A stretch of DNA of 16,802 bases from the NCBI GenBank assembly GCA_964586835.1, contig CAZPIC010000041.1, forward strand, positions 1-16,802, written 5' to 3'. The translations under genes were made by a program, and so were the position numbers. The DNA is from CAZLYF01 sp964586835. GTDB taxonomy: Bacteria > Bacillota > Clostridia > Christensenellales > Aristaeellaceae. The notes under the pieces were generated by a model, which saw nothing but the letters and a program-made list of their open reading frames with translations, had not been told where the DNA came from and did no database searches. Shown here one piece after another: positions 7,712 to 15,443 of the stretch (its first letter is position 1; every line of letters starts with the position of its first letter).

Positions 7712-8659
7712 ATGGACTTGATGTCAACGCTGAAGGGATCCCTTCTTGAGTCTTTTTTCCCCGCGGGCTGGGACCTTAAAAAGATGGACAGCTGTATAGA
7801 CGCTCCTGAACGGGTGCTCGACCAGCAGCTGCACTGGAACAGGGATTTCTCCCCCATCCCCTGCGACAGCCTGGAAGACTTCGCGGTCCTGATGGGCCAC
7901 GAGATCGCCCTGCAGGTGCGCAGGACCCGGGAAGAAGGCCGGAAGCTGGCGATGATCCTGCCGGTTGGCCCCATGGGCATGTACCGTTGGGTCCGGTATT
8001 TTCTGAGCGAATGGGACGTTGACATGGGCCATGTGACGACCTTCAACATGGACGAGTGGAGCGACGCTGAAGGCCGGACCCTGTCGCCCGACAACCCCGG
8101 CTCCTTCCAGTACGCGATGGAGCGCGCACTCTTTGATCCGCTGGGCAAGCTCACCGTTCCGCCCGCGCAGCGCAACTTTGCCACGCTGGAAAACCTGCCC
8201 ACCTACCCAGAGAAGATCGCTGCCCTCAAGGCCGAAGGCGCGAAGCTGATCGTCGTCTATGGCGTGGGAAGAGCCATGCACATCGCCTTTTGGGAGCCCA
8301 CCTGCGGCGCGGAATTCCCCAATCTTGAGGACTGGAAGCGCCAGACCCACCGCATCGCCATGAAGCTCCATCCCCTGACCATCGAACAAAACGCAATCAC
8401 GTCCTTCAAATCGCGCACCACGCTGGTGCCCGCGCGCGCCAACACCATCGGGCCAGGTCTCTTCCTGCAGGCGGACTGGGCTATTGGCGGCTGTGACGGC
8501 GTGCTTTCGCGCGGCATGCAATGGCAGGGCCTTTCCTTCTGGACCACGCTGCGCTACGGGCCGGACGTCTGGATCCCCTCCACCTTCATGCCCACGCTTC
8601 CGGGCAGGCTGTTCTTCCACCGGGAGCTCGCCGGGCCTCTGATGGCAGATTGCAACTGA
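7712..8659 (+). CDS. Divergent NagB-like sugar-phosphate isomerase/deaminase
   Basis: The protein resembles glucosamine-6-phosphate deaminase/isomerase in fold motifs: a phosphate-loop-like LPVGPMGMYRW (83-93), TTFNMDEW (109-116, where NagB has TFNMDEY with its catalytic Asp) and GVGRAMHIAFWEP (184-196) against NagB GVGxDGHIAFNEP. The His (H190) and Glu (E195) of the ring-opening group are kept, but the Asp two residues before the His is Ala (A188), and GMQW (about 268-271) lies where NagB has its C-terminal lid region. Length is 315 residues against about 266 for NagB, with an N-terminal extension. The ATG at 7712 has AGGAG 8 bases upstream; an ATG at 7707 in another frame stops after four codons. 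It is the first gene of an operon with a sugar ABC importer, so it probably acts on the imported sugar or a derivative. Family sure, reaction unknown. Confidence 0.82.
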   Translation: MDLMSTLKGSLLESFFPAGWDLKKMDSCIDAPERVLDQQLHWNRDFSPIPCDSLEDFAVLMGHEIALQVRRTREEGRKLAMILPVGPMGMYRWVRYFLSEWDVDMGHVTTFNMDEWSDAEGRTLSPDNPGSFQYAMERALFDPLGKLTVPPAQRNFATLENLPTYPEKIAALKAEGAKLIVVYGVGRAMHIAFWEPTCGAEFPNLEDWKRQTHRIAMKLHPLTIEQNAITSFKSRTTLVPARANTIGPGLFLQADWAIGGCDGVLSRGMQWQGLSFWTTLRYGPDVWIPSTFMPTLPGRLFFHRELAGPLMADCN

Positions 8660-8693
8660 GGTCTAAACACCACGCTGAGGAGGCGGTCCGCGC

Positions 8694-10187
<1,494 letters not shown>

Positions 10188-10203
10188 CTGAAGGGAAGGC
10201 GCG

Positions 10204-11175
10204 ATGAGCAAACAGACGACAAAATCCCCGGGGGCAGCCTGGTTCCGCCACAGTGCGAACATGTCCACCCTGACCATCCTGGTCATCCTGATTATCATGT
10301 CGGTGGCGCTGGCCATCGCGGCGCCCGCCTTCACAAAGACGAGCAACCTGTTAAACACCGCCCGCAACTTCTCCGCCATCGCAGTGGCAGGTTTCGGGGT
10401 GTCCATTGTGATCCTGACAGGCAACATCGATATTTCCATCGGGTCCATCTACGGTCTGGCGGGCATTACTATCGCCCTGCTGATGAAGCAGGGCTGGGCC
10501 TTCTTGCCCGCCTTGCTGGTGGGCATGGTCGCGGGCTCAGCTGCCGGGCTGATCAACGGCCTTCTGGTGGTCTACCTGCACTTGCCCAGCTATATCACTA
10601 CGCTCAGCACCATGCAGATCTTCCGGGGCATCTGCTATATCACCACCAAGGGTTATCCCGTCACCGGGATCGCGGAAAGCTTCAAATGGGTTGGACAGGG
10701 CCAGATCCTGGGCATCCCCGTCCCCATCTACTTCATGCTGCTCTTTGGCGTCCTGATGGCGGTGTTCCGCAACCAGACAAAAACAGGCCGGCGCATCTTT
10801 GCCATGGGCGGCAATGAGGAGGCTACCCGGATTTCCGGCATCAACACGAAGCGGCTAAAGATCCTCTGCTTCGTGCTCTCCGGCCTTTGTGCGGCTTTTG
10901 CGGGCGTCATCAACGCTTCAAAGATGGGGGTGGCGCAGCCCACCGCCGGCATCGGCTTTGAGATGGACGCCATCGCCTCCGTCGTGATCGGTGGTTCCAG
11001 CATGGCGGGCGGCATTGGCACAGTCACCGGTACCCTCATAGGCTCAGCCATCATGGGCATCCTGCGCAGCGCCCTCGTCCTTCTGTCGGTAGAGTCCTAC
11101 TGGCAAACCCTGGTCATGGGCTGCGTCATCATCCTCGCTGTCACGGTAGATCAGATGCGCAAGGCCAGGCGCTGA
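10204..11175 (+). CDS. Sugar ABC transporter permease, RbsC type
   Basis: This 323-residue membrane protein has about eight to ten hydrophobic segments and the conserved stretches of the ribose/galactose/autoinducer-2 permease family: TGNIDISIGSIYGLAG (about 76-91, the GGxDLSVG motif), GGNEEATRISGI (about 202-213, the cytoplasmic loop that contacts the ATPase) and VIGGSSMAGGIGTVTGTLIG (about 262-281). GAAGGGAAGG lies just before the ATG. It pairs with the fused ATPase upstream and the binding protein downstream to make one high-affinity importer. The substrate is unknown. Confidence 0.94.
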   Translation: MSKQTTKSPGAAWFRHSANMSTLTILVILIIMSVALAIAAPAFTKTSNLLNTARNFSAIAVAGFGVSIVILTGNIDISIGSIYGLAGITIALLMKQGWAFLPALLVGMVAGSAAGLINGLLVVYLHLPSYITTLSTMQIFRGICYITTKGYPVTGIAESFKWVGQGQILGIPVPIYFMLLFGVLMAVFRNQTKTGRRIFAMGGNEEATRISGINTKRLKILCFVLSGLCAAFAGVINASKMGVAQPTAGIGFEMDAIASVVIGGSSMAGGIGTVTGTLIGSAIMGILRSALVLLSVESYWQTLVMGCVIILAVTVDQMRKARR

Positions 11176-11187
11176 GCTTCCCTCGGG

Positions 11188-11213
11188 TTTACCTGGGGTA
11201 TGACCCCGGTAAA
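11188..11213 (+). promoter_or_regulatory. Intercistronic hairpin between permease and binding-protein genes
   Basis: TTTACC (11188-11193) pairs with GGTAAA (11208-11213) and GGGGT (11195-11199) with ACCCC (11203-11207), with one bulged T and the loop ATG. This gives an 11-pair stem followed by A-rich, not T-rich, sequence, so it is not a typical terminator. Such hairpins often protect or separate mRNA segments so that the binding protein is made in excess. The loop contains the in-frame ATG at 11200, which argues against its use as a start. Confidence 0.55.
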
Positions 11214-11238
11214 AATAATAATTCAGGAGGTCGCTTTC

Positions 11239-12213
11239 ATGAAGAGACTCTGTTCCGTCCTGCTGGTACTGGCGCTCACGCTGGGCCTGGCATCCGCCGC
11301 CTTCGCTGAGAAGTTCGTCATGATCGGACAGCAGCTGGGCAACGTCGTCTTTCTTCCCGCCGAGGTGGGGATGAAGGAAGCCGGAGACGAGCTGGGCATC
11401 GAGACTGAGTGGCAGTCTCCCCTGCGCGCTGAAGCAGAACTTCAGAACGAAATCATGTACAACCTCATCGACCGCGGTGACGTGGATGGCATCGCCATCT
11501 CCTGCACAACGGGCGACGCGCTGATGGACGTCATCAACGCCGCCATCGATGCGGGCATCATCGTCATCTGCTACGACGTGGACTCCCCCAACTCCAAGCG
11601 CGAATACTTCGTCGGCACCGAGAACTACAAGGTTGGCTACGACGCCGGTTTGCACATGATCGAGCTGTACAAGGACAGCGGCCTTGAAAAAGTGCGCGTC
11701 GCGCAGCTGGAAGGCATCCCCGGGGCGGACGACATTGAGGCCAGGAAGCGGGGCTTCGCTGACGCAATCGCCGGCACCAACCTTGAGGTTATCTACTCTG
11801 TCGTCTGCAACGACAACGTGGACGAAGCCATCAACGGCATCGAGTACTACGTCTCCGCCAACGCGGACAACATCGACGCCTGGTACATGGCAGGCGGCTG
11901 GCCCTATGTGGTCGATCCCTCCGCAATGCCAGAGCTCAACGCCTGGAAGCTTGCGGATCCGCTCCACAAGGTCGTCACTATCGACATCTTCGCCGAAACG
12001 ACCCCCGCCTTCTTCGAGCAGAACCTGCTGGATGTCGCCATCGGGCAGGACTTCCACGCCATGGGATACTGGTGCGTGCAGACCCTGCACAAGCTGTTCA
12101 ACGGCATGGAGGTCGAGGCGGCTTACGACGAGACCATTGACGCCCTCTTCGTACCCACCCCCGGCCAGACAGCGACCATCGAGGACTGGCGCGAGGTCAT
12201 GGGCATCGAATAA
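11239..12213 (+). CDS. Sugar-binding protein of the ABC transporter
   Basis: A 324-residue exported protein of the Peripla_BP_4 (ribose/galactose-type) fold that captures the sugar for the importer. Residues 1-23 form a signal peptide ending AAFA, with signal-peptidase-I-type cleavage before E24. There is no lipobox Cys, which is unusual for a monoderm Firmicute binding protein. The mature part has the two-lobed pattern, with motifs such as DGIAISCTTGDAL (about 78-90) and GTENYKVGYDAGLHM (about 127-141). The ATG at 11239 is chosen because CAGGAGG lies just upstream and the signal peptide follows directly; the ATG at 11200 lies in a hairpin loop. It is last in the operon, where such genes are often first, and is followed by a strong terminator. 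The ligand is unknown. Confidence 0.93.
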   Translation: MKRLCSVLLVLALTLGLASAAFAEKFVMIGQQLGNVVFLPAEVGMKEAGDELGIETEWQSPLRAEAELQNEIMYNLIDRGDVDGIAISCTTGDALMDVINAAIDAGIIVICYDVDSPNSKREYFVGTENYKVGYDAGLHMIELYKDSGLEKVRVAQLEGIPGADDIEARKRGFADAIAGTNLEVIYSVVCNDNVDEAINGIEYYVSANADNIDAWYMAGGWPYVVDPSAMPELNAWKLADPLHKVVTIDIFAETTPAFFEQNLLDVAIGQDFHAMGYWCVQTLHKLFNGMEVEAAYDETIDALFVPTPGQTATIEDWREVMGIE

Positions 12214-12233
12214 TCCCTTCTCTTGTACAAGCG

Positions 12234-12259
12234 AGCGCGGGCCCTCGGGCCCGCGCTTT
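12234..12259 (+). terminator. Rho-independent terminator of the carbohydrate operon
   Basis: AGCGCGGGCCC (12234-12244) and GGGCCCGCGCT (12247-12257) form a perfect 11-pair GC-rich stem with a TC centre (the real loop will open a little wider), followed by TTTG. It lies 21 bases after the binding-protein stop. The T-run is short. On the other strand the stem is not followed by T residues, so it is probably not the argH terminator. Confidence 0.8.
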
Positions 12260-12349
12260 GCTGATGTATTCTCCTCAGCCAGGTTGATCCTCTTTGGTCC
12301 CGCCTGCAACGCTTAGGAGGCTCTCCCCGCTGCTCTGGCGCATTAGGCC

Positions 12350-13684
12350 TTACAGCATTTCCTTTTTAATTCCTGTCTTCAGGCTGCTTTCACACGCGAT
12401 GTTTTCGTAAATATCCTTCTCAAAAACCTGCGAAAACTGACGGAACTCCGAAAGGCTCAGCTCGTCCAGCTCCTTGTCCTTACCTTCGGCATACAGCACC
12501 AGAGCGCCTATGATGCCGTGCGCGTCCCGGAAGGGAATCCCTTTGCGCACCAGGTAATCTGCCGCTTCCGTCGCATTGAGGAAGCCGCCCCTCAGGGCCT
12601 GGCGCATCCGATCCTCCCGGGGACTCAAGCTTACAATGACCCCGTCCATAATAATCAGGCAGCTCTTAACGGTTTCCATGGCGTCATGGAAGGCGTCCTT
12701 GTCTTCCTGCATGTCCTTGTTGTAGGAGAGGGGCAGCCCCTTCATCACTGTCAGCAAGGCCACAAGACTTCCATAGACACGCCCGGTCTTCCCGCGGATC
12801 AGCTCCACGCTGTCCGGGTTTTTCTTCTGGGGCATGATGCTGGAACCCGTGGTATAGCGCTCGCTGAGCTGTACAAAGCCAAACTCCCGGCTGGAGAAGA
12901 GCACCAGCTCCTCACTCAGACGCGACAGGTGCATCATGAGGATCGACATCGCTGCCAGCGTCTCGATCAGGTAGTCCCGGTCGGACACACCGTCAAGGAA
13001 GTTTTCATAGGGACGGTCAAAGTCCAGGGTCCGCGCCGTGTATGCCCGGTCGATCTCATGCGTGGTCCCTGCCAGGGCTCCGCAGCCCAGCGGGCTCTCC
13101 CCCATGCCGCGCACAGCGTCTGTAACCCGCCTTAAGTCCCTTGTAAACATGCCGTGATAGGCCATCAGGTAGTGTTTGAAGGTAACGGTCTGTGCCGGCT
13201 GCAGGTGCGTGTATCCCGGCATCGGGATGGGATGGGCCTCTGCCTTCGCCTTCAGGGTATCCAGCAGGCGCTGAAGCAAGCGGGCCAGCTTGGCGCAGCT
13301 TTCCCGGGCATAGAGCTTCATGTCCGTATTGACCTGGTCGTTGCGGCTGCGCGCAGTATGCAGCACTTTGCCCGCCTCACCGATCCGTCGGGTCAGCAGA
13401 ATCTCTACAAAGCTGTGCACATCCTCATAGCTGTCGTCTGGTTGCAGGGCTCCCTCGCGGGCCTCTGCAAGCATCTGCCTAAGCCCCCGGTCGATCAGGG
13501 CACCCTGCTCCGACGTGATCAGCCCACACTTGGCCAGCATCTCAGCATGGGCGATGCTGCCCACGATATCCGCCTCCAGCAACCATGCGGTTGATGCCGC
13601 ATTGTTATGGAAACGCGTCATCTCCTCATCCGTGCTTTCCTGAAACCGGCCCCCCCAGAGCCTTTCCTTCTTGCCTGTCTGCAT
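12350..13684 (-). CDS. argH: Argininosuccinate lyase
   Basis: It splits argininosuccinate into arginine and fumarate, the last step of arginine synthesis. Landmarks of the fumarase/aspartase superfamily are LWGGRF at the start (9-13), TARSRNDQV (110-118), GYTHLQPAQ with H160, and the mobile signature loop GSSIMPQKKN (280-289) holding the catalytic Ser. The 444-residue length is slightly below the usual 455-465. The ATG at 13684 is preferred over an in-frame upstream start at 13723 because GGGGAGGGAGAG directly precedes it, and because the promoter's -10 box overlaps the upstream extension. No argG or other arg gene is in the window, and I saw no clear ArgR box. It is convergent with the carbohydrate operon and divergent from the SPFH gene. 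Confidence 0.97.
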   Translation of the reverse strand: MQTGKKERLWGGRFQESTDEEMTRFHNNAASTAWLLEADIVGSIAHAEMLAKCGLITSEQGALIDRGLRQMLAEAREGALQPDDSYEDVHSFVEILLTRRIGEAGKVLHTARSRNDQVNTDMKLYARESCAKLARLLQRLLDTLKAKAEAHPIPMPGYTHLQPAQTVTFKHYLMAYHGMFTRDLRRVTDAVRGMGESPLGCGALAGTTHEIDRAYTARTLDFDRPYENFLDGVSDRDYLIETLAAMSILMMHLSRLSEELVLFSSREFGFVQLSERYTTGSSIMPQKKNPDSVELIRGKTGRVYGSLVALLTVMKGLPLSYNKDMQEDKDAFHDAMETVKSCLIIMDGVIVSLSPREDRMRQALRGGFLNATEAADYLVRKGIPFRDAHGIIGALVLYAEGKDKELDELSLSEFRQFSQVFEKDIYENIACESSLKTGIKKEML

Positions 13685-13705
13685 CTCTCTCCCTCCCCGG
13701 AGCGA

Positions 13706-13734
13706 ATCATAGCACAGCCCCAAAGGGCCGTAAA
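13706..13734 (-). promoter_or_regulatory. Sigma-A promoter of argH
   Basis: On the minus strand TTTACG (13734-13729) is followed after 17 bases by TATGAT (13711-13706), and TG one base before the -10 box makes it an extended -10 element. Transcription would start near 13699, just before the ribosome-binding site. Confidence 0.65.
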
Positions 13735-13830
13735 ACCCGCTCTATCTTTACCCATTTCTGTTTTCCTTTTCCCCTACAAAAGAGAGAAGGACGATTTTCC
13801 CGCAGAGTGCTGATATCCGAAAATTCCCCC

Positions 13831-13860
13831 TTGACAACAGATATATCTAAATGATATCAT
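13831..13860 (+). promoter_or_regulatory. Sigma-A promoter of the SPFH-RHH operon
   Basis: TTGACA (13831-13836) is a perfect -35 box; TATCAT (13855-13860, 5 of 6) follows after 18 bases. Transcription would start near 13867, giving a leader of about 22 bases. The spacer and -10 box are overlapped by dyads (see the next feature). Confidence 0.7.
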
Positions 13861-13868
13861 TTCGATAT
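13839..13868. promoter_or_regulatory. Tandem overlapping dyads, candidate operator
   Basis: Two copies of the inverted repeat ATATC-N5-GATAT start at 13843 and 13854, exactly 11 bp apart. The region also contains the perfect palindromes AGATATATCT (13839-13848) and AAATGATATCATTT (13849-13862). A further GATATC lies at 13812-13817, upstream of the -35 box. The dyads cover the spacer, the -10 box and the expected transcription start, so a bound protein would block RNA polymerase. The second gene of the operon encodes a ribbon-helix-helix protein, a class that binds sites repeated at about one helical turn. Confidence 0.55.
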
Positions 13869-13888
13869 TATTTTAGGAGGTCTGATCT

Positions 13889-14908
13889 ATGACTGAGAAA
13901 AAACTCCATGCGCGCCGAGGCATGCCCGTCCTGCTGGGCGCGATCGCCCTTTGCCTGCTGTCGATCCTGGGGATCATTGGGGGTGGGATCCTCCTTGGCA
14001 GGGGCTTGAACGCCGGCGCATTTCTCCTTGTGCTGTCCATCCTCCTCCTTCTCCTCAGCGTGCTGCTTTTCACGGGTCTCAGAGTCCTCAAGCCTCAGGA
14101 ATCGCTGGTACTGACGCTGTTTGGCCGCTACATCGGAACCCTGCGGGGAGAAGGCTTCTTCTTTGTCCATCCCTTCTCATCAAGCATCAATCCCGCGGCC
14201 AAAACCCGCCTGGGGCAAAGCGGGGACGTGGGCCGGGAGTCCTCCCCCATTAAATTCTCGGTTGCTTCGGGCACCCAGCCTCAGTTGCCTGTCAGCAAAA
14301 AGATCTCCCTGAAGATTATGACACTCAACAATGCCCGCCAGAAGGTCAACGATGTGCTGGGTAACCCCGTCGATATCGGCATCGCCGTCATGTGGCGCGT
14401 CCAGGACACCGCCAAGGCTGTCTTCGAGGTGGAGAACTACAAGGAATATCTCTCCCTGCAGTGCGACAGCGCTGTGCGCAACATCGTCCGCATCTACCCT
14501 TATGATGTCGCTCCCAACATCGACACCACTGGCGACGGCGAACCCGACGAGGGGAGCCTGCGGGCATCCAGCGTCGTTGTGGCTGAGCGCATCCGCCAGG
14601 AAATCCAGCGCAAGGTGGAGGACACCGGGCTGGAGATCGTTGAGGCGCGCATCACCTACCTGGCTTACTCCCCAGAGATCGCTGCCGTCATGCTCCAGCG
14701 CCAGCAGGCCAGCGCCATCATTGACGCGCGCAAGATGATCGTCGACGGCGCGGTGGGCATGGTGGAGATGGCCCTGGAGAAGCTCAGCCAGAACCAGGTG
14801 GTGAACCTGGACGAGGAGCGCAAGGCGGCTATGGTATCCAACCTCTTGGTGGTCCTCTGCGGCAACCGGGACGCCCAGCCCGTTGTGAACAGCGGCAGCC
14901 TCTACTGA
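13889..14908 (+). CDS. SPFH/stomatin-like (band 7) membrane protein
   Basis: This 339-residue protein begins with two adjacent transmembrane helices (about 12-36 and 43-63) and continues with a cytoplasmic SPFH/band 7 domain (about 67-290): LKPQESLVLTLFGRYIGTLR, then VDIGIAVMWRVQDTAKAVFEV, and a helical part with VAERIRQEIQRKVEDTGLEI and YSPEIAAVMLQRQQASAIID. Stomatin and flotillin relatives oligomerise at membranes and organise or protect membrane proteins; the partner is unknown. AGGAGG lies 8 bases before the ATG. A one-base gap separates its stop from the RHH gene. No NfeD-type protease gene is nearby, unlike classic slipin operons. Confidence 0.9.
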   Translation: MTEKKLHARRGMPVLLGAIALCLLSILGIIGGGILLGRGLNAGAFLLVLSILLLLLSVLLFTGLRVLKPQESLVLTLFGRYIGTLRGEGFFFVHPFSSSINPAAKTRLGQSGDVGRESSPIKFSVASGTQPQLPVSKKISLKIMTLNNARQKVNDVLGNPVDIGIAVMWRVQDTAKAVFEVENYKEYLSLQCDSAVRNIVRIYPYDVAPNIDTTGDGEPDEGSLRASSVVVAERIRQEIQRKVEDTGLEIVEARITYLAYSPEIAAVMLQRQQASAIIDARKMIVDGAVGMVEMALEKLSQNQVVNLDEERKAAMVSNLLVVLCGNRDAQPVVNSGSLY

Positions 14909-14909
14909 G

Positions 14910-15092
14910 ATGTCTGAGGAAAAAAAGCAGGTCCCTCTGCGCCTTTCCAAAAGGCTCTACCAGCAGATCGCCGCCTGGGCCACGGACGATTTCCGCTCTG
15001 TCAACGGGCAGATCGAATACCTGCTCAGCGAGTGCGTGCGGCGCCGGTTGCGGGAAACCGCCACCGAGAAGGAGGAGGAAGCCTCCGGGTAG
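14910..15092 (+). CDS. Small Arc-like ribbon-helix-helix protein
   Basis: This 60-residue protein fits the Arc/CopG ribbon-helix-helix fold. A basic, alternating N-terminal strand (VPLRLSKRL, 8-16) could enter the DNA major groove, helix A follows (about 16-26), then the turn RSVNGQIEYLLSECV (29-43), which corresponds to the RSVNSEI stretch of phage Arc. The C-terminal tail is acidic (EKEEEASG). It starts one base after the SPFH stop, so the genes are co-transcribed and probably coupled. It may regulate its own operon through the tandem dyads upstream; this is inference. No toxin gene accompanies it, which argues against an antitoxin. Confidence 0.8.
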   Translation: MSEEKKQVPLRLSKRLYQQIAAWATDDFRSVNGQIEYLLSECVRRRLRETATEKEEEASG

Positions 15093-15119
15093 CCATGGTA
15101 ACCATGATGCCCTCCCTTT

Positions 15120-15218
15120 GGCGCTCACCAGCAAACAAGAAGTGGGCGCAGGCCTGAGTAAACGGTCCACGGAAGGCTTGCGTCCCTTGTTTGTTTTCGA
15201 AGCGAACCCCCGCGCGCC
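15120..15218 (+). ncRNA. Possible structured RNA or structured 3' UTR
   Basis: GGCGC (15120-15124) can pair with GCGCC (15214-15218), CAAACAAG (15132-15139) with CTTGTTTG (15186-15193), and inside these a GGG-CGCA-GCC arm (about 15144-15154) with GGC-TGCG-CCC (about 15175-15186), the last partly competing with the outer pair. The result is a rod with internal loops, followed about 20 bases later by a terminator-like hairpin. I found no promoter directly upstream, so it may be the 3' UTR of the SPFH-RHH mRNA. It matches no RNA family I could recognise. Confidence 0.25.
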
Positions 15219-15239
15219 CCGTGAATCTGAGGCACAGAA

Positions 15240-15283
15240 AAGCCTCAGCCGATGCCCTCACGGGTGTCGGTTGAGGCTTATTT
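15240..15283 (+). terminator. Long terminator-like hairpin between convergent operons
   Basis: Bases 15240-15257 and 15262-15279 form an 18-pair stem with the loop TCAC, followed by ATTTCG and further T-rich sequence. Three of the pairs are G-T wobbles when read on the + strand and become A-C mismatches on the minus strand, so the stem is better for + transcripts (SPFH-RHH). On the minus strand the hairpin is followed by TTTT, so it may also serve the DUF523 unit. Confidence 0.65.
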
Positions 15284-15443
15284 CGTATGTTATTTGTTAT
15301 TCTACGCTAAGTGCTTTATATACAGCATCTTATAATTCTTCATTGAATTATACGCAACGTTTATTTGTCATATTAATAGAATCGAATGCCATATGCCCAT
15401 CCTTTCCGGCACGTTGGAATTCTGCCCTGGAAGCCTCTTGGGA

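Larger units (their letters stand above)
15093..15443. other. Structured and AT-rich intergenic region
   Basis: No protein-coding frame is convincing here. From left: a 13-bp palindrome CATGGT-A-ACCATG (15094-15106) right after the RHH stop; a long imperfect rod (15120-15218); the terminator-like hairpin (15240-15279); then about 120 AT-rich bases (15280-15400) unlike the rest of the window, holding an 8-bp inverted repeat TATAATTC/GAATTATA (15331-15338 and 15345-15352). The region lies between convergent transcription units. Confidence 0.5.

Noticed and set aside
11200..11238. Upstream ATG at 11200 for the binding protein
   Set aside because: It lies in the loop of a hairpin and would put 13 residues ahead of a normal signal peptide; the ATG at 11239 has a strong AGGAGG.
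11044..12309. Minus-strand open frame of 421 codons opposite the binding-protein gene
   Set aside because: It is the complement of a GC-rich coding region and reads through the terminator; no start signal and no recognisable protein.
13685..13723. Longer N-terminus for argH
   Set aside because: The extension overlaps the argH -10 box, and the shorter form starts behind a strong ribosome-binding site with the normal family N-terminus.
15131..15193. Cyclic-di-GMP riboswitch-like GGGACGCAAGCC on the minus strand
   Set aside because: The rest of the conserved core is missing and no minus-strand gene follows in the proper position.
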